A stretch of 64,000 nt of DNA from Phytophthora sp. 'mugwort' (Eukaryota > Oomycota > Peronosporomycetes > Peronosporales > Peronosporaceae): contig JAUCEF010000002.1 of assembly GCA_033558025.1 (NCBI GenBank), positions 2,542,001 through 2,606,000 on the forward strand. The letters are read 5' to 3'. Below are positions 30,312 through 40,955 of the stretch, one piece after another. The notes beneath the pieces were generated by a model. The model was not told the DNA's origin. It did no database searches and saw only the letters and a list, made by a program, of their open reading frames with translations. The position numbers were made by a program, and so were the translations under genes. The stretch's first letter is position 1. Every line of letters starts with the position of its first letter.

Positions 30312-31124
30312 GAGGCCCCAAAATGATCAATTTTAGACCCGAAGGACATTTTGTCGAAAACGAAAGCCGCGAACACATGGGTTCTGTAATACCATTTTGA
30401 CTTCAAATGAAGCAAATCCAAATTCGCCCCACCCAATGAATTTTGTCCGACTTCATTTCGACCACCTGCTGGTTGTGAGACTAGAGTGGATACAACGACC
30501 ATGAGTGCAGGTTAGCGACACCCACTCAGACGGAAAGCAAAGGGAAACGAAGTGCAACGAGAGAGAACACAAAGGGAAACGAGAGAGATAGCAAAAGGAA
30601 ACGAAAGGAAACGAGCGCAGACGATGGGGAGCGACAGAGCTAAGTGGACGAAGGCGCAGGAGATAGCACTCCTGGAAGCGTTCCTAGAGAACCGCCAGAA
30701 CCCAGCGTTTAAGGCCGACAAAGGCATCAAGACAAAGGGGTGGACCGAGATCGTTGCCACCCTGAACAAGTTGCTAGGAGTCAACCGCACCAAAGGTACG
30801 CATTTGTTCGTGCTGCCAACAATCTATGCTCACTAATGTCTCTGTGCTATGCCAGTACAAGTACAAGCTGGACCGTATAATGGGCGACTACGACTTGTTC
30901 AAGACGATTGCTGAGAAAAGTGAAGCCGGCGTTAGCCTGGGGAAGCTAACGTTGGGAGATGACGCTTGGGCCAGCCTTATCGAGTCGAAACCAAAAGACA
31001 AGAAGCGGATTCTGGAGTTCAAGACTGTTGGCTTCGAGCAACACATCGTCTGCAGCTACATTGCTGGTACGTTGGTATTGCGCATCGCATCAAATTGATT
31101 CAAACGTTGACGTTGACTGGTTCC

Positions 31125-31139
31125 AATAGGTGATGCCAG
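31125..31139 (+). repeat. 15-bp target duplication, left copy
   Basis: AATAGGTGATGCCAG, exactly repeated at 38357-38371 on the other side of the LINE. It includes the intron acceptor (AATAG|G) of the host exon. Confidence 0.92.
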
Positions 31140-31473
31140 TTTGCAATTTGCCGGCTACCCCACAAGTGCACATAGACAGGCCCATACCTGCTACTGCGCT
31201 TTCAAGCTTCGGTCCCTCCAGTCCCGTGTTGTCGTTTCTCCACCTCAGCCTATCTGTCGTGCTGTCGCCTCACCTGACTACCGGACCTTAAGACCCCGCC
31301 CCGCCCCGCGCCGCGACACCACCACCACGCTAAGCCGTCGTGCTGCCGCCGCCGAAAAACTAAGTCGTCGCTACTCCCAATCGAGCCGCTCCCTTGAAGC
31401 TGCTGCCGAGTTTGCGCCTGTGGCCCTAGGAGGTCAGAGGAGTGCGGCCTAGCCCTACCGTAAAGGGGGGAAC

Positions 31474-33500
31474 GTGACAGCTGCGAGAGAGCAGCTGGAA
31501 GAAGAAACGCCCGAACTGGTCCGTCAGCCTTCGCAGCCCATCATCATGGCGGCTCCCCGTCGTGACCAGACTTGGCATGCTGAGTGGCGAAACAAGGCCC
31601 CACAGGTCGTGTTCTCGTTGCCCACCGATGACGCACTCGCGTCAGCGGAAAAGGCTATGTTGGATCCCGAGCGCAACGCTGATGACAAGAAAGCAGCTGC
31701 TCTACGTGGAGTTCCCCAGCTCGTCTCGAGTGAGTTGACCTAGTCCATGTGAATTTCTGCGCGAGACCTGACCGCCACGTTCTCTGATACGGAGATCATG
31801 ACCTCGCTCGGATCGGATACGCAACCGACCATCTGGCTGGCCAATGTCAGCCGTGTGCGCGATTTTAAGACCATCCAGAACGCTGGCATCAGCTTTGTAT
31901 GCACTGATCAAGCTGTCGTATCCAAGTTGGGTGGACAGACGCTGTCGATCTGCGACCGAAACTATCAGGTTCAACTGTACTCCAAGTACTCCAGCTGGTA
32001 CTATGTCGACTTGCAGCGCCTGCCTGACGAGGTTGATGACAGCGAGATCTACGACTGGTTTGCCGCACATGGGACACCACCGGTGTTCATCTGCCCTAGT
32101 CGTACGATTCGCGGTCTGAAGTCACGCAGCCGCCGAGTGTACTTCAACCACAAGTCCCCGCCCGAGTCGCTGATGCTTACGCCAACGACGCCGTTGCGAG
32201 AAATCAAGTTCGGTGACCATGGATACGCGGTGGTCAATCACCGCATCCGTGCGTTCAACCACGGCACGCCGCCCTTCCTGAAGGCGATGCACGAAAAACG
32301 CAAGGCTCACCCATCAGCATCTAAGTCGGTCGACTATGCGGCACGTCAAGCTTCTTCGAAGCCTGCTGTTGCCACGAGCGCCGAAGCCAATGGCACGCCT
32401 ATGGAAACGTCGGACGCCGAGTACGAGCCATCCGTGCCTAATGGCTCAGAAGTGAGTGACTCGGAAGCCAGTTCAGGCAGCGCTATGGAAGGTGTTGAAG
32501 GAGAAACTGTCGGAGATGGGATCACAGTCCAGCCCAATTCTATCTGGCCGTCGGATGAAGAACCTCCAAATTTTCCCACTGGCTCGATTAAGCGAACGGA
32601 CCGGGAGCCGGCGCGTATCTTGCGCGCCAAGCAACTTGTATTTGGCAAGATGTCCACTCCCACAGCCAAGGCAAAGGAATTACCCCCGTCCCAGACTGGC
32701 TATCCACTACTGGCCTCCGCCAACCAGTATGAGTGGCTGAGTGAGGGAGATGGTGGCAATGTCCCACCTGATCAGGATATGACTCTCTGGGACAGTACTC
32801 AGATCCCGCCCTCCCCGGTTGCCTCGTACGTTAAGCTGTCCAAGTCTGCCGCAAAAGTACTCAACAGCGCTGCAATCAAGTAATCAAGTACCCTGCAGAG
32901 ACGATCACCCTCAATGACCTCTGCGACGTCATTGAATCGTATCTGACTGAGTTCCCGAACACCTTAGATGCCGGTAACAGCTTGTACGGGATCCAAGCCC
33001 AGCCTAGTGTCCATCGATTTTTTTTATTGGACACCTCGGCTCCCGGTAACTACCAGCATCTTCGGAGCAAGACGTTTGGCCACGCAGTGCTCCGAATGAT
33101 CTCCAAGAAACTCGACACCTCGGCGAAGGACTACTCGATCAAGAACAAGTTGGCCGAGCTCTTCCCGGACGCCGACGACCTAAGCGCAGACGTCATGCTG
33201 CAGAGACTTTCCTCTACCCCAAACGAGTTCTGGCTCCAAACGCGACTGGTCGAGTTTAATCTTGCGTTGCAAGTGATTGCTCCAAGCATCTATATGGATC
33301 CGGTCAAGGTCTGCGCTCTAATCCAAGAAGAAGCTACTACGCTGCCCCATCCGATGTGGCACCTCTGGGACGATCTGATAACCTCGCCGTCGGCAGCTCG
33401 ACTCCTTGATGGCCCGTTGCCGGACGACCTACGCCAATGCATCGCTGATCTCCATCAAGCGGCTTCGGCAGTAACCAACTCGGGTAGCCCTTCTCTCTAA
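31474..33500 (+). pseudogene. LINE ORF1 (RNA-binding protein)
   Basis: Segments 31474-31743, 31798-32883 and 32871-33500. The middle part shows an RRM-like fold pattern (DEVDDSEIYDWFAAHGTPPVFI, GLKSRSRRVYFN), followed by an acidic/Ser linker (SDSEASSGSAMEGVEG) and a C-terminal conserved-looking domain (LNDLCDVIESYL, PNEFWLQTRLVEFNLALQ). A TAG at 31741 and a downstream TGA break the first part. An 8-bp tandem duplication (AATCAAGT twice, about 32874-32889) shifts the frame between the second and third parts. Would coat LINE RNA. Confidence 0.7.
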
Positions 33501-36500
33501 TGGGAATTAGGCCCTGAGAGGGTTCTCGCTGAACACTAACGGCAAGAACCGGACCTCAAGGAGCTCGCTGCAGTACTTCTCTAAGACCTTTCACATGATC
33601 GGTCTTGAGGAGACGTGCTTCACCGGGCCCTACAACTACAAGCGCTTGAAACAGATATGGAAGCAACCCTCGCGGTTTAATTCCAGCTTTTGGTCGCAAG
33701 AACATATGACAACATACACACGGCACGCTGGTGTGGGCTTACTACTCACGCCGACATGTCCTGTTCAAGATATCCAAGACGTTACCCTCGGTCATGTTAG
33801 CTCGGCTAATATGATGGATCGGTACTTACTACTACGAGGCACTTTGGACTCGAGACGTACATTCATGTGGTGGATGCCCCTGTTAAAGGCCCGAAGCGAC
33901 CAACCTTCTTTATTCACCTTCCAAGAGAATTCGACGATGATGCGATGCACATTGTCATGGGCGACTTCAACACGGTGAGCTGGAATTGGGGCCGGTGAGC
34001 TCACGCTCGTCGAGTTCACTAGCCCCAACCCCAGCTCAAGGTTAGACTACGTGATGCTAAGGTCCCAGCTCTTCCACTCGGCCATGCAGGACATTCTGCA
34101 CGACTTTCGCAATCACTCCAATATGGGTGACCACTGCGGCATCGACTTTCGACTCGGATCTGCTGTCTTTCGGCCGGCTAATAGACCCCCCTGGCGCTGC
34201 CCAGAATGGGTCATCCAGCTTCCTGAAGCGCAGCAGTATCTCCAAGAATCGCTGATCAAGTTGGCAGACATGCTCCATGCACCAACGGACTCCCACTACA
34301 ACCCGGGCTGCCTACTCGACGAGCACAAGCGTCGCGACAACATCTTCCTGCACGATTATTTGAATCCCGGAAGAATGCTCGCCAGCGCGAACTTGATGAA
34401 CTGCACCTGGAAATCAATGATCTGCAGCACCGCCAAGCGACGGAGCCTACCGATGATCAACGCCGGCGGCTGACTGAAATAGGGTACTACTGGAGGTCAA
34501 GATGAAGGTGAAAAAGTTCTACGCATCGAAAAAGAAGTTTGCCTCCGACCTCCATGATTCTGAGCGAGGTACCAAGTACTTCTTCTGACCGCCTCAGATC
34601 CTGCACAACACTCCGATTCCTGACAATTCGCCGGAGGAGTTGCAAGCCATGTGTCAGGAGTTCAACCAGTTTTGGTCCGGGATCTATCGTTCACCTTCAA
34701 GGGAGTTCCATCATGACAAGCCGAAATGGGATCGCATCAAGCTGGCCCAGATCTTTGAACACACGACCAAGCATCTGACACCGAAGCAAGCTGCCTATCT
34801 TGACAGTCCACTCACAGCAAATGACTTCTACTGGGCTATCAAGCATACGTCGTCGGGGAAGGCACCAGGACCCGATGGGTTACCGTTGGCCTACTACCTA
34901 ACTGATGTGCCGCTTTGGAGCCGTATCCTGGCGATTGTCTACGCGGCTCAAGTGGAGAAAGGCAGGATGTCCAAGTTCCAGCGTCGCGGCCAAGTCTGCT
35001 TGCTATACAAGAAGGGAGACCGTAAAGAGCCTGGAAACTACAGACCCCTTACCCTCCTCAACGTCGATGCCAAGCTGGGCCCCAAGATACTGGCATACCG
35101 TCTGGGAACTGTCTTAGACAGTCTCCTATTCTCTGACCAGTATGGCTTCGTGCCTGGGCGCGATATTCGTTATGCTCACCTGCGGCTTCAAGCACTCATG
35201 AAAGTGTATGAAGACGATGACGCGGTGGCTGGTGCTATCTTGATTGACTTTGCCAAGGCCTTCGAAAGCGTGGTGTGGGATGCCCTTGACATGATCCTCG
35301 AGCACTTCCGCTTCGGCGAAGTGTTTCGTCGCTGGGCACGCGTGATGTTCCTGGGACTTTGGTGGCGCTACTATTCAACGATTGCCCACTTTCGCCCTTT
35401 GAATTAGGGAGAGGTGTGCGGCAAGGAGACCCTCTCTCCCCGGGTCGGTTCGTGCTTTACGCGGAACCTTTGCTGAACTTGATTCGCGCCAAGATGAAGA
35501 ATGCTGGACTTCGGTGTGGAGACTCCTCGGTGGTCCATACAGTTATCAGCTTTGCTGATGACTGCACTGGACTACTGAGGGACCTGCGGGATACTCAGCG
35601 TCTACTGGACGTGGTGGATCGCTTCTGTGAGGCATCGGGCATGGAGCTGAACAAGAACAAGACCGTGGTGCTGCCGTTCCACCCCTGGAACAGTGAAACC
35701 GACAGCATCCGTGAGGCACTACAGCAATTAGGACTAAAGGTTGTTGGGACCAACGACTCGGCCAAACTGCTTGGTATATACTACGGTCCCAAGCTCACAG
35801 ACGCGGCACGGCTACAGCACATATTGGCGGACATGCAGACAAGGTGTTCACTGTGAAGTACCGGGCACGCACTCTGCGAGGACAAGTGGTCATCCTACAA
35901 CAGATCATCTTGTCTGTTCTCTAGTACACGGCCAGTGTCTGCTACATACCTGAAACTGGTTTCCAAGACCAAGTCCAGGACATGATAGTACGGTTCATGA
36001 CCCAGTCTTCTACGTGGAACATCGTGCCCCGAGCTTGGTGGACGTTGCCCATGCACATGGGAGGCCTCGGCAGAACGCCTGTGAAAACGATGATCGAGGG
36101 ACTCCAACTACACATGATCTGCAAGCTGCTCATGGCCGTACGCCAGTCACCGGATGATGTACCCTCATGGGCCGCCCCAGTCATTGCGCTGTTTGACTCC
36201 GTGATGAAACCTTGGGGACGCGACTTTGACATCGTGTACGCGCCGGTCTGGAACAGCCCTCATCATGTGGTGTCTCGACGGCTAAGACGATGGAGACCGC
36301 TTGGTTTGTATTGGCACCATGTTCTCTTCCTTTGGAACACCAAACTGCGCCCCAAGATCACTCGCAACATGACCAAGTTTGACAAGCTGACAATGCCGCT
36401 GCTGGACAATGTGGGTATTACGACCGCAATCAAGACGCCCAAGACCCTGCGAGCCGCAAACCTAGGAATTGTCCAGACCGTATTCGCTTAAAGGTTTATC

Positions 36501-37408
36501 GGATATCTGACTTGTTTGAGCTTAGTGGATACCCCTCTCAAGCCGCCAAGCTATCCCAAGTCATCCGTGAGCATGGCCAACCTGGGCGTGATAACAGCGT
36601 GAGCTTCTGCGGATCTTTCTTAACTAAGATTGACTCGCTGTTACGACCGTTGGCCAACATGCCCATTGGACCCCGCCCCAATCCACACTACGGCTGCGCA
36701 CTCCATACTTGGAGCTTCAGTGGCTATGAAGTCGCTGATCTCACGGTGTCGTTAATACGCAAGCTCCTGGTTCAGTACAAGGTACCCGGCCTGCCAACGA
36801 CTGCACTTGGCCTTGAACAAGCGCCTCCCGCAAATGTATGGGGCAGGGACCTAAAGATGAACAAGCACGTACTACCAGTGAACGCGGACTTGCTGTACAG
36901 ACTTCAGCACAACGCACTTTGGGTGGGCTTTAGGCTGCAGCCCGTGCAAGGCGCTATGACTCGCTGTCATCATGGGTGTGGAATCATTGAAACCGTCTCC
37001 CATCTCTTTTGGTACTGTGACTTTGCGGCAACCATATGGACGGAATGGCTTGAGGTGTTCAGCAGTGGTTTGAGTCTCCCATTGAGTGGGCGACTGTGGT
37101 CAACCCAGGCGCAAGCAATAAGACAGTCCTCGCAGGTGAGTAGGCAACTACACACCTTATTGCGAGGACTGCCTTAGTCGGCACCCTTCGACGACAGTGA
37201 CCCAAGCGACCACGAGGCGGAAGCCCGTCAGCGGGACTCCATACTCGCGGACATGTTGAACCACGACAGGGAAGAGACGTCCGGAGTGTTGGCGCCCTTC
37301 ACGACTGCAGAACCAAGCGATCGCGGGGTGGAAACCCGTCAGCGGGGCTCATTTCCCGCGGCCATGTTGAACCGTAGCCGGGAAGAGACGCCTGTGGCCC
37401 GAAGGTAA
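33501..37408 (+). pseudogene. LINE ORF2 (AP endonuclease, reverse transcriptase, zf-RVT)
   Basis: Endonuclease: SLNTNGKNRTSR and MIGLEETCF (33530-33620), VMGDFNTVSW (about 33955-33985) and MGDHCGIDF (34125-34150). RT: SSGKAPGPDGLPLAYYL (34850-34900), NYRPLTLLNVDAKLGPKILAYRL (35036-35104), YGFVPGRDIRYAH (35140-35180), ILIDFAKAFESV (35240-35275), GRGVRQGDPLSPGRF (35410-35450) and SFADDCTGLL (35549-35578), so the FADD active site is intact. A zinc-knuckle-like CHHGCG...ETVSHLFWYC is at 36966-37018. After a TAG at 37175-37177 the frame continues to 37408 with two copies of a REET-ending unit. Several frameshifts; non-functional. Confidence 0.83.
37200..37395 (+). repeat. 111-bp tandem duplication at the C-terminus of LINE ORF2
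   Basis: AAGCCCGTCAGCGGG at about 37221 recurs at 37332 as AAACCCGTCAGCGGGG. In frame the units read PSDHEAEARQRDSILADMLN..REET and PSDRGVETRQRGSFPAAMLN..REET. Divergence between units suggests an old duplication. Confidence 0.65.
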
Positions 37409-37978
37409 GGCCACAAGCTCAAGGCTTCATCCTGATGTCTTACAATCCGCCGCCGGCGTGCTCGGCCATTACTGGATTCAGTCTCCACCACTTTCACGCC
37501 CATACGCCAAGTTCCCGGCTCCATTTGCCGATCGCTTAGCGGGCGTTGCCTTATGTCTGCTGTACCCGAAGGCGGTGTAGATTTTTGAACCCAGGCGGGG
37601 CCCGACGCTGGCAGACAGGCGGCTGAAGAACGCGACACGCTACAGACGCTTACGCGTGTTATGGCATGCACGACATCACTGGACTACTCTTTGGATCGAG
37701 GTCTAGAACGGCGCCACACTCCCGAGCCGCGCGTACTACCAGGCCTACAAGCCCATGAGACGACGACTGAGAGGCTTTGCCCCTCTAGACCACGACCCGC
37801 ATCTCTCCTACTAAAGTGCCTGGTAAAGCAGTCTCAAGAACTACCGGGTCTAACCGTGCTTCCAGGCCTACAGCCCATGAGACGGCGCCCAGTAGCCACC
37901 AAGACCACCAGTCCAGTCACAAGACCAGATATCCCAACCTTCGCGGCCAACTCCCAACCATCGTCCGAAGGTCTGGTC

Positions 37979-38046
37979 GGCCCGGGGATTGAACCCTGGC
38001 CGCTTCCGTCCGACACTGGATGCTTAACCAGCTGAGCTATCTGAGC
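37979..38046 (-). other. tRNA-related (SINE-like) sequence in the LINE 3' region
   Basis: On the minus strand it has a good A box (TAGCTCAGCTGG) and a near-consensus B box (GGTTCAATCCC) at normal spacing. The acceptor ends do not pair (GCTCAGA versus GCCGACC) and the anticodon stem is poor. It is a tRNA relic or a tRNA-derived SINE head rather than a working tRNA gene. Confidence 0.5.
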
Positions 38047-38356
38047 TCACTAGAAGTAGGTGGCTCACCACCACCTGGTTCATCGGGTTATACTTGGTTT
38101 TTGTATAGATCCCATCGGAAAGGTCCTGCAAATGTCCAACTCGGCCCAGAGTCGTCTCGGGACGTCCACCAGTTTCCTCCTGGACACTAAAATGGGTCTT
38201 TCAGGGTACCCACTTTCGAGAAAATGGAATTTTTTGGACACCAATTAGATACTTCGTACCCAATTTTTGGGTCCACATAACCCAAATCGATCCCAATAGC
38301 AAGTAGGGTAGCTACGTAGGTTGCCCACTAGCCTTAAAGTGTAATGTATTTTTGTT

Positions 38357-38371
38357 AATAGGTGATGCCAG
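38357..38371 (+). repeat. 15-bp target duplication, right copy
   Basis: AATAGGTGATGCCAG; see left copy at 31125-31139. Preceded by a T-rich LINE end that makes it a plausible splice acceptor. Confidence 0.92.
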
Positions 38372-39001
38372 CGCTACTGGAGAAGGCGCGTCATCCTTGA
38401 CTGACGTAGTTGCAAGCTTGGAAGAAGGACGAGCGCTGGTGGATGGAGCTACTGCAGCGAAGAAAAAGCCAACGATTATTCCTACATCACCCAGCGTTGA
38501 AGAGCGCAAGAACAAAGTGAAGCACCTTCGCGATGGCACAGCAGCAGCCGCAGAGAAGCGTGGGTCCAAGAAGCCAAAGGAGGACGATGGCGACGACAAA
38601 GGCGCCATGATGAAGGTCGTGACCGAATACTTGGCGTCGAAGCTCAAGCAAGCTAGGCGTATCGAAGACACAGAGCGATTCAATGACTACACGGACGTGA
38701 GCTTCGAGCCATAGATCAGACAACCATTGATGTTGAGCGGATACACGAGCGAGTCATATATTAGCGAGCCATATATTTGTTGCGTGAATGATACGTCTAT
38801 TAATCTAGAAGTCGGTGTGTGTCTACTCTCTCTTCCTCGTCCTCGTATTGTTCTTGTATTTCGTCGTGTTCGTCTTCATCTGAGCTCTCGGAGTCGTCAG
38901 CGGCTGCTCGGAATTCCTGGTACTCTTCCCACATAGTCGACGACATCCACGAACGAATGATGTACAATCCCTGAAGTCAAATGCTATCGGCGGTTGTTCT
39001 T

Positions 39002-40115
39002 CTAAGCGCTCACCATTTTGCAGCTCGTCGTCGTGCGGAGATCCACCGAGAATCTCGTGATCTTCTCGCGTAGCGTCCCGTTGGTCTTGCTCGGCATTGG
39101 GTCTGTCGACCAGGTCCTTTCCACGGTCCTTCCGATTAACGTCTCGAAGAAGTTATGCAGCAGCATGCACACGTAGATGGCCGCCTTGCTCGTCTCAAAC
39201 TCGCTCTCCATGCCCGAACGAAAACCTCGAAAGCGACGCTTGAGTACACCAATCAATCGCTCGACAATATTTCGAGCTTTGACGTGCCGTAGATTGAACA
39301 GCTCCTTTCCATTCTGAGGCCGACCGTGTCGCTGCTTTCCCCATTCCTTGACGTGGTAGCGAACACCACGAAATGGAGTGGGCAACTTGTCATCCAGGCC
39401 ATATCCTGCATAGGCGATCGCGTAGAGAGCTCTCTGGGATGGTAGACATGAATCGGTTCCACTGAAGCACTGTGGCATCGTGAGCGCTCCCTTCAGCGCC
39501 GACAAACGCAAAGCTGCAGCGCATTGACCAATCCGACGCCACAAGCACGTTTGTGCTGATCCAGCCCTTCGATTCCGGAAGTTCTCTGCGTACGCTCGAG
39601 CAACGGTGAGCGGGATATGCGCACCATCAATGGCATAGACAGCTTGGTCGAAGAAGGAAAACTTGGTCATGAACTTATCTGGAACCCGCGTCGGCATCTT
39701 CATGAGCGTGTGGAGGCATTGTAGGATAGCTTGGAGGCCGAGCATCCTGTATTTGTGCACCGTGGAGAATGACAAATTGAATCAAAGCTCTTGCTTCCTA
39801 CACGATGGGGCGCTTCCCATCCAGTCAATGGCCACGCCAAGCGCCTCTCGTGGATCGCGAATGGTTTCCGAGATGAACTGGCCACGGCGCTCGAACAGCA
39901 AGTCAAAAGCCGCGCAATTCATGCGAAAATGGTCTCGAAACAACGGCATATTCGGCGAGTTGTAGATGGCACGGAGCAGTGTACACGGACCCCCCTGGTA
40001 GCAAGCGCGGCACCTTCACTTTCCGGATATCATACGTCGACTCGCTCGCTAGGTCAACCGCGAGCATCAGAATCATTTCGTCCTCCCACGCGTCGTCATC
40101 ATCAACTCCGGCCAT
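39002..40115 (-). pseudogene. Harbinger DDE transposase (DDE_Tnp_4 type)
   Basis: Probable start ATG at 40115 (MAGVDDDDAWEDEMI). The N-terminal part spans 39776-40115 with frameshifts, and the catalytic part is open at 39002-39775. Motifs: FDQAVYAIDGAHIPL (first Asp), RNRRAGSAQT, LYAIAYAGYGLDDKLPTPFRGVRYHVKEWG and ELFNLRHVKARNIVERLIGVLKRRFRGF (catalytic Glu, typical of Harbinger). In the second-Asp motif (usually DAGY) the Asp is Tyr (YAGY, TAT for GAT), which should inactivate it. Convergent with the Myb-like gene. Confidence 0.83.
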
Positions 40116-40303
40116 GTTGATCGGACCGCAATTTCTGTTGAAAAGCGTGTCAATATTGCAAGTTCGGAAACCCGGTTTTTGGTCATTGGAAAACAAACAT
40201 ATTCACAATCCTCGCGAACACGTTTTGTTTAAAACTCACCTGTCGAATTGCCATTTCCCGATGGAACTTTCTAAACTGTTCATTTCGATGAAACGTCGTT
40301 TTG

Positions 40304-40316
40304 CGCGAACACGGCC
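40304..40316 (-). repeat. Right TIR of the Harbinger element
   Basis: CGCGAACACGGCC, inverse of 30299-30311, followed by TAA. Confidence 0.9.
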
Positions 40317-40319
40317 TAA

Positions 40320-40955
40320 CATATATTCGAAAGAGCTTATAATATATATTATTATTGCGTCCAAACTTTCCATAACATTACGCATGATTTCGTTATTGTA
40401 CTGATGTTATATTTGCATGCCGCAGTTCATTTCATACACACCACTGCCGGGGCGGCCGACGAACGTTCGTGTTCTACTAGAGCAAAAATGTCTGTAACCT
40501 CCCGGCTTCGATAAGTACAATGCTCTCAGTATACTTGCTGAAGTTTGAGTACGGCAATTGTGCCCCTAACAATAATAAAGTATTATGTAGTCATAACGCG
40601 CTCGATCCTCAATCTTGTGGCCGTTGTAGCGCCTCGGGGTTGCCCGTCTACTAGCTGCAAACGTAATATGCACAGCTACAGACTGGAAGAACTTGATTAT
40701 TCCAAGTCTAGACTTCAGTCATGGGAATGGGCACGCCGAAATGTTGCACAACTATCTTGGTTCTGCGTAGGCAAAATGAAGCAGGAAATCCAAAGCTTAA
40801 ACCCAAGCATTCGTTTGCTTCTACAGAAAATTTGATGACTACAACCATATTGCCTATTGTTTTACGAAAAGCATCTATCTTTTTGCATACGCCACAACAA
40901 CGATACCAATGAGTGCGCTACAACTCGCGCCTTAATCCTCACGATGATAACGAAG
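40320..40955. other. Intergenic, nothing recognised
   Basis: About 640 AT-rich bp with short unmatched ORFs. It includes the 3' flank of the pectate lyase gene. Confidence 0.5.

Larger units (their letters stand above)
31140..38356 (+). mobile_element. L1-like LINE (7.2 kb), decayed, inserted in the Harbinger element
   Basis: Non-LTR retrotransposon defined by its 15-bp target duplication. It has a 5' leader (31140-31473), ORF1 (31474-33500), ORF2 with endonuclease, reverse transcriptase and zinc-finger C-terminus (33501-37408), and a ~950 bp 3' region without a poly(A) tail that ends GTATTTTTGTT. Both ORFs carry stops and frameshifts. The length and the near full set of domains suggest a full-length copy. 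I see no RNase H domain, although some oomycete L1 elements have one. Confidence 0.88.
30624..38714 (+). pseudogene. Harbinger accessory Myb/SANT-like protein, exon interrupted by the LINE
   Basis: Segments 30624-30795, 30856-31066 and 31130-31139 continue after the LINE at 38372-38714. Motifs: KWTKAQEIALLEAFLENRQNP, GWTEIVATLNKLLG (trihelix/Myb-like DNA binding), then YKYKLDRIMGDYDLFKTIAEKSEAGVSLG, a helical tail with Lys/Asp-rich PKEDDGDDKGAMMKVVTEYL and a stop at 38714. Such a protein helps the Harbinger transposase bind DNA and reach the nucleus. The 30796-30855 intron is out of phase by one or two bases, suggesting decay. The second intron (31067-31129) is canonical. The LINE duplicated its acceptor, so splicing from 31066 to 38362 would still restore the frame. 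Confidence 0.75.
30299..40316. mobile_element. PIF/Harbinger-type DNA transposon, split by a LINE
   Basis: Bounded by perfect 13-bp inverted repeats GGCCGTGTTCGCG (30299-30311; complement at 40304-40316) and flanked by the 3-bp duplication TAA (30296-30298, 40317-40319), as typical of Harbinger. It encodes the expected pair: a Myb/SANT-like accessory protein (+) and a DDE transposase (-), convergent. Without the 7,217-bp LINE it is about 2.8 kb. Extra copies of CGCGAACAC lie at 30368-30376 and 40213-40221 inside the ends, likely transposase or accessory-protein sites. Transposase lesions make it non-autonomous. Confidence 0.9.
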
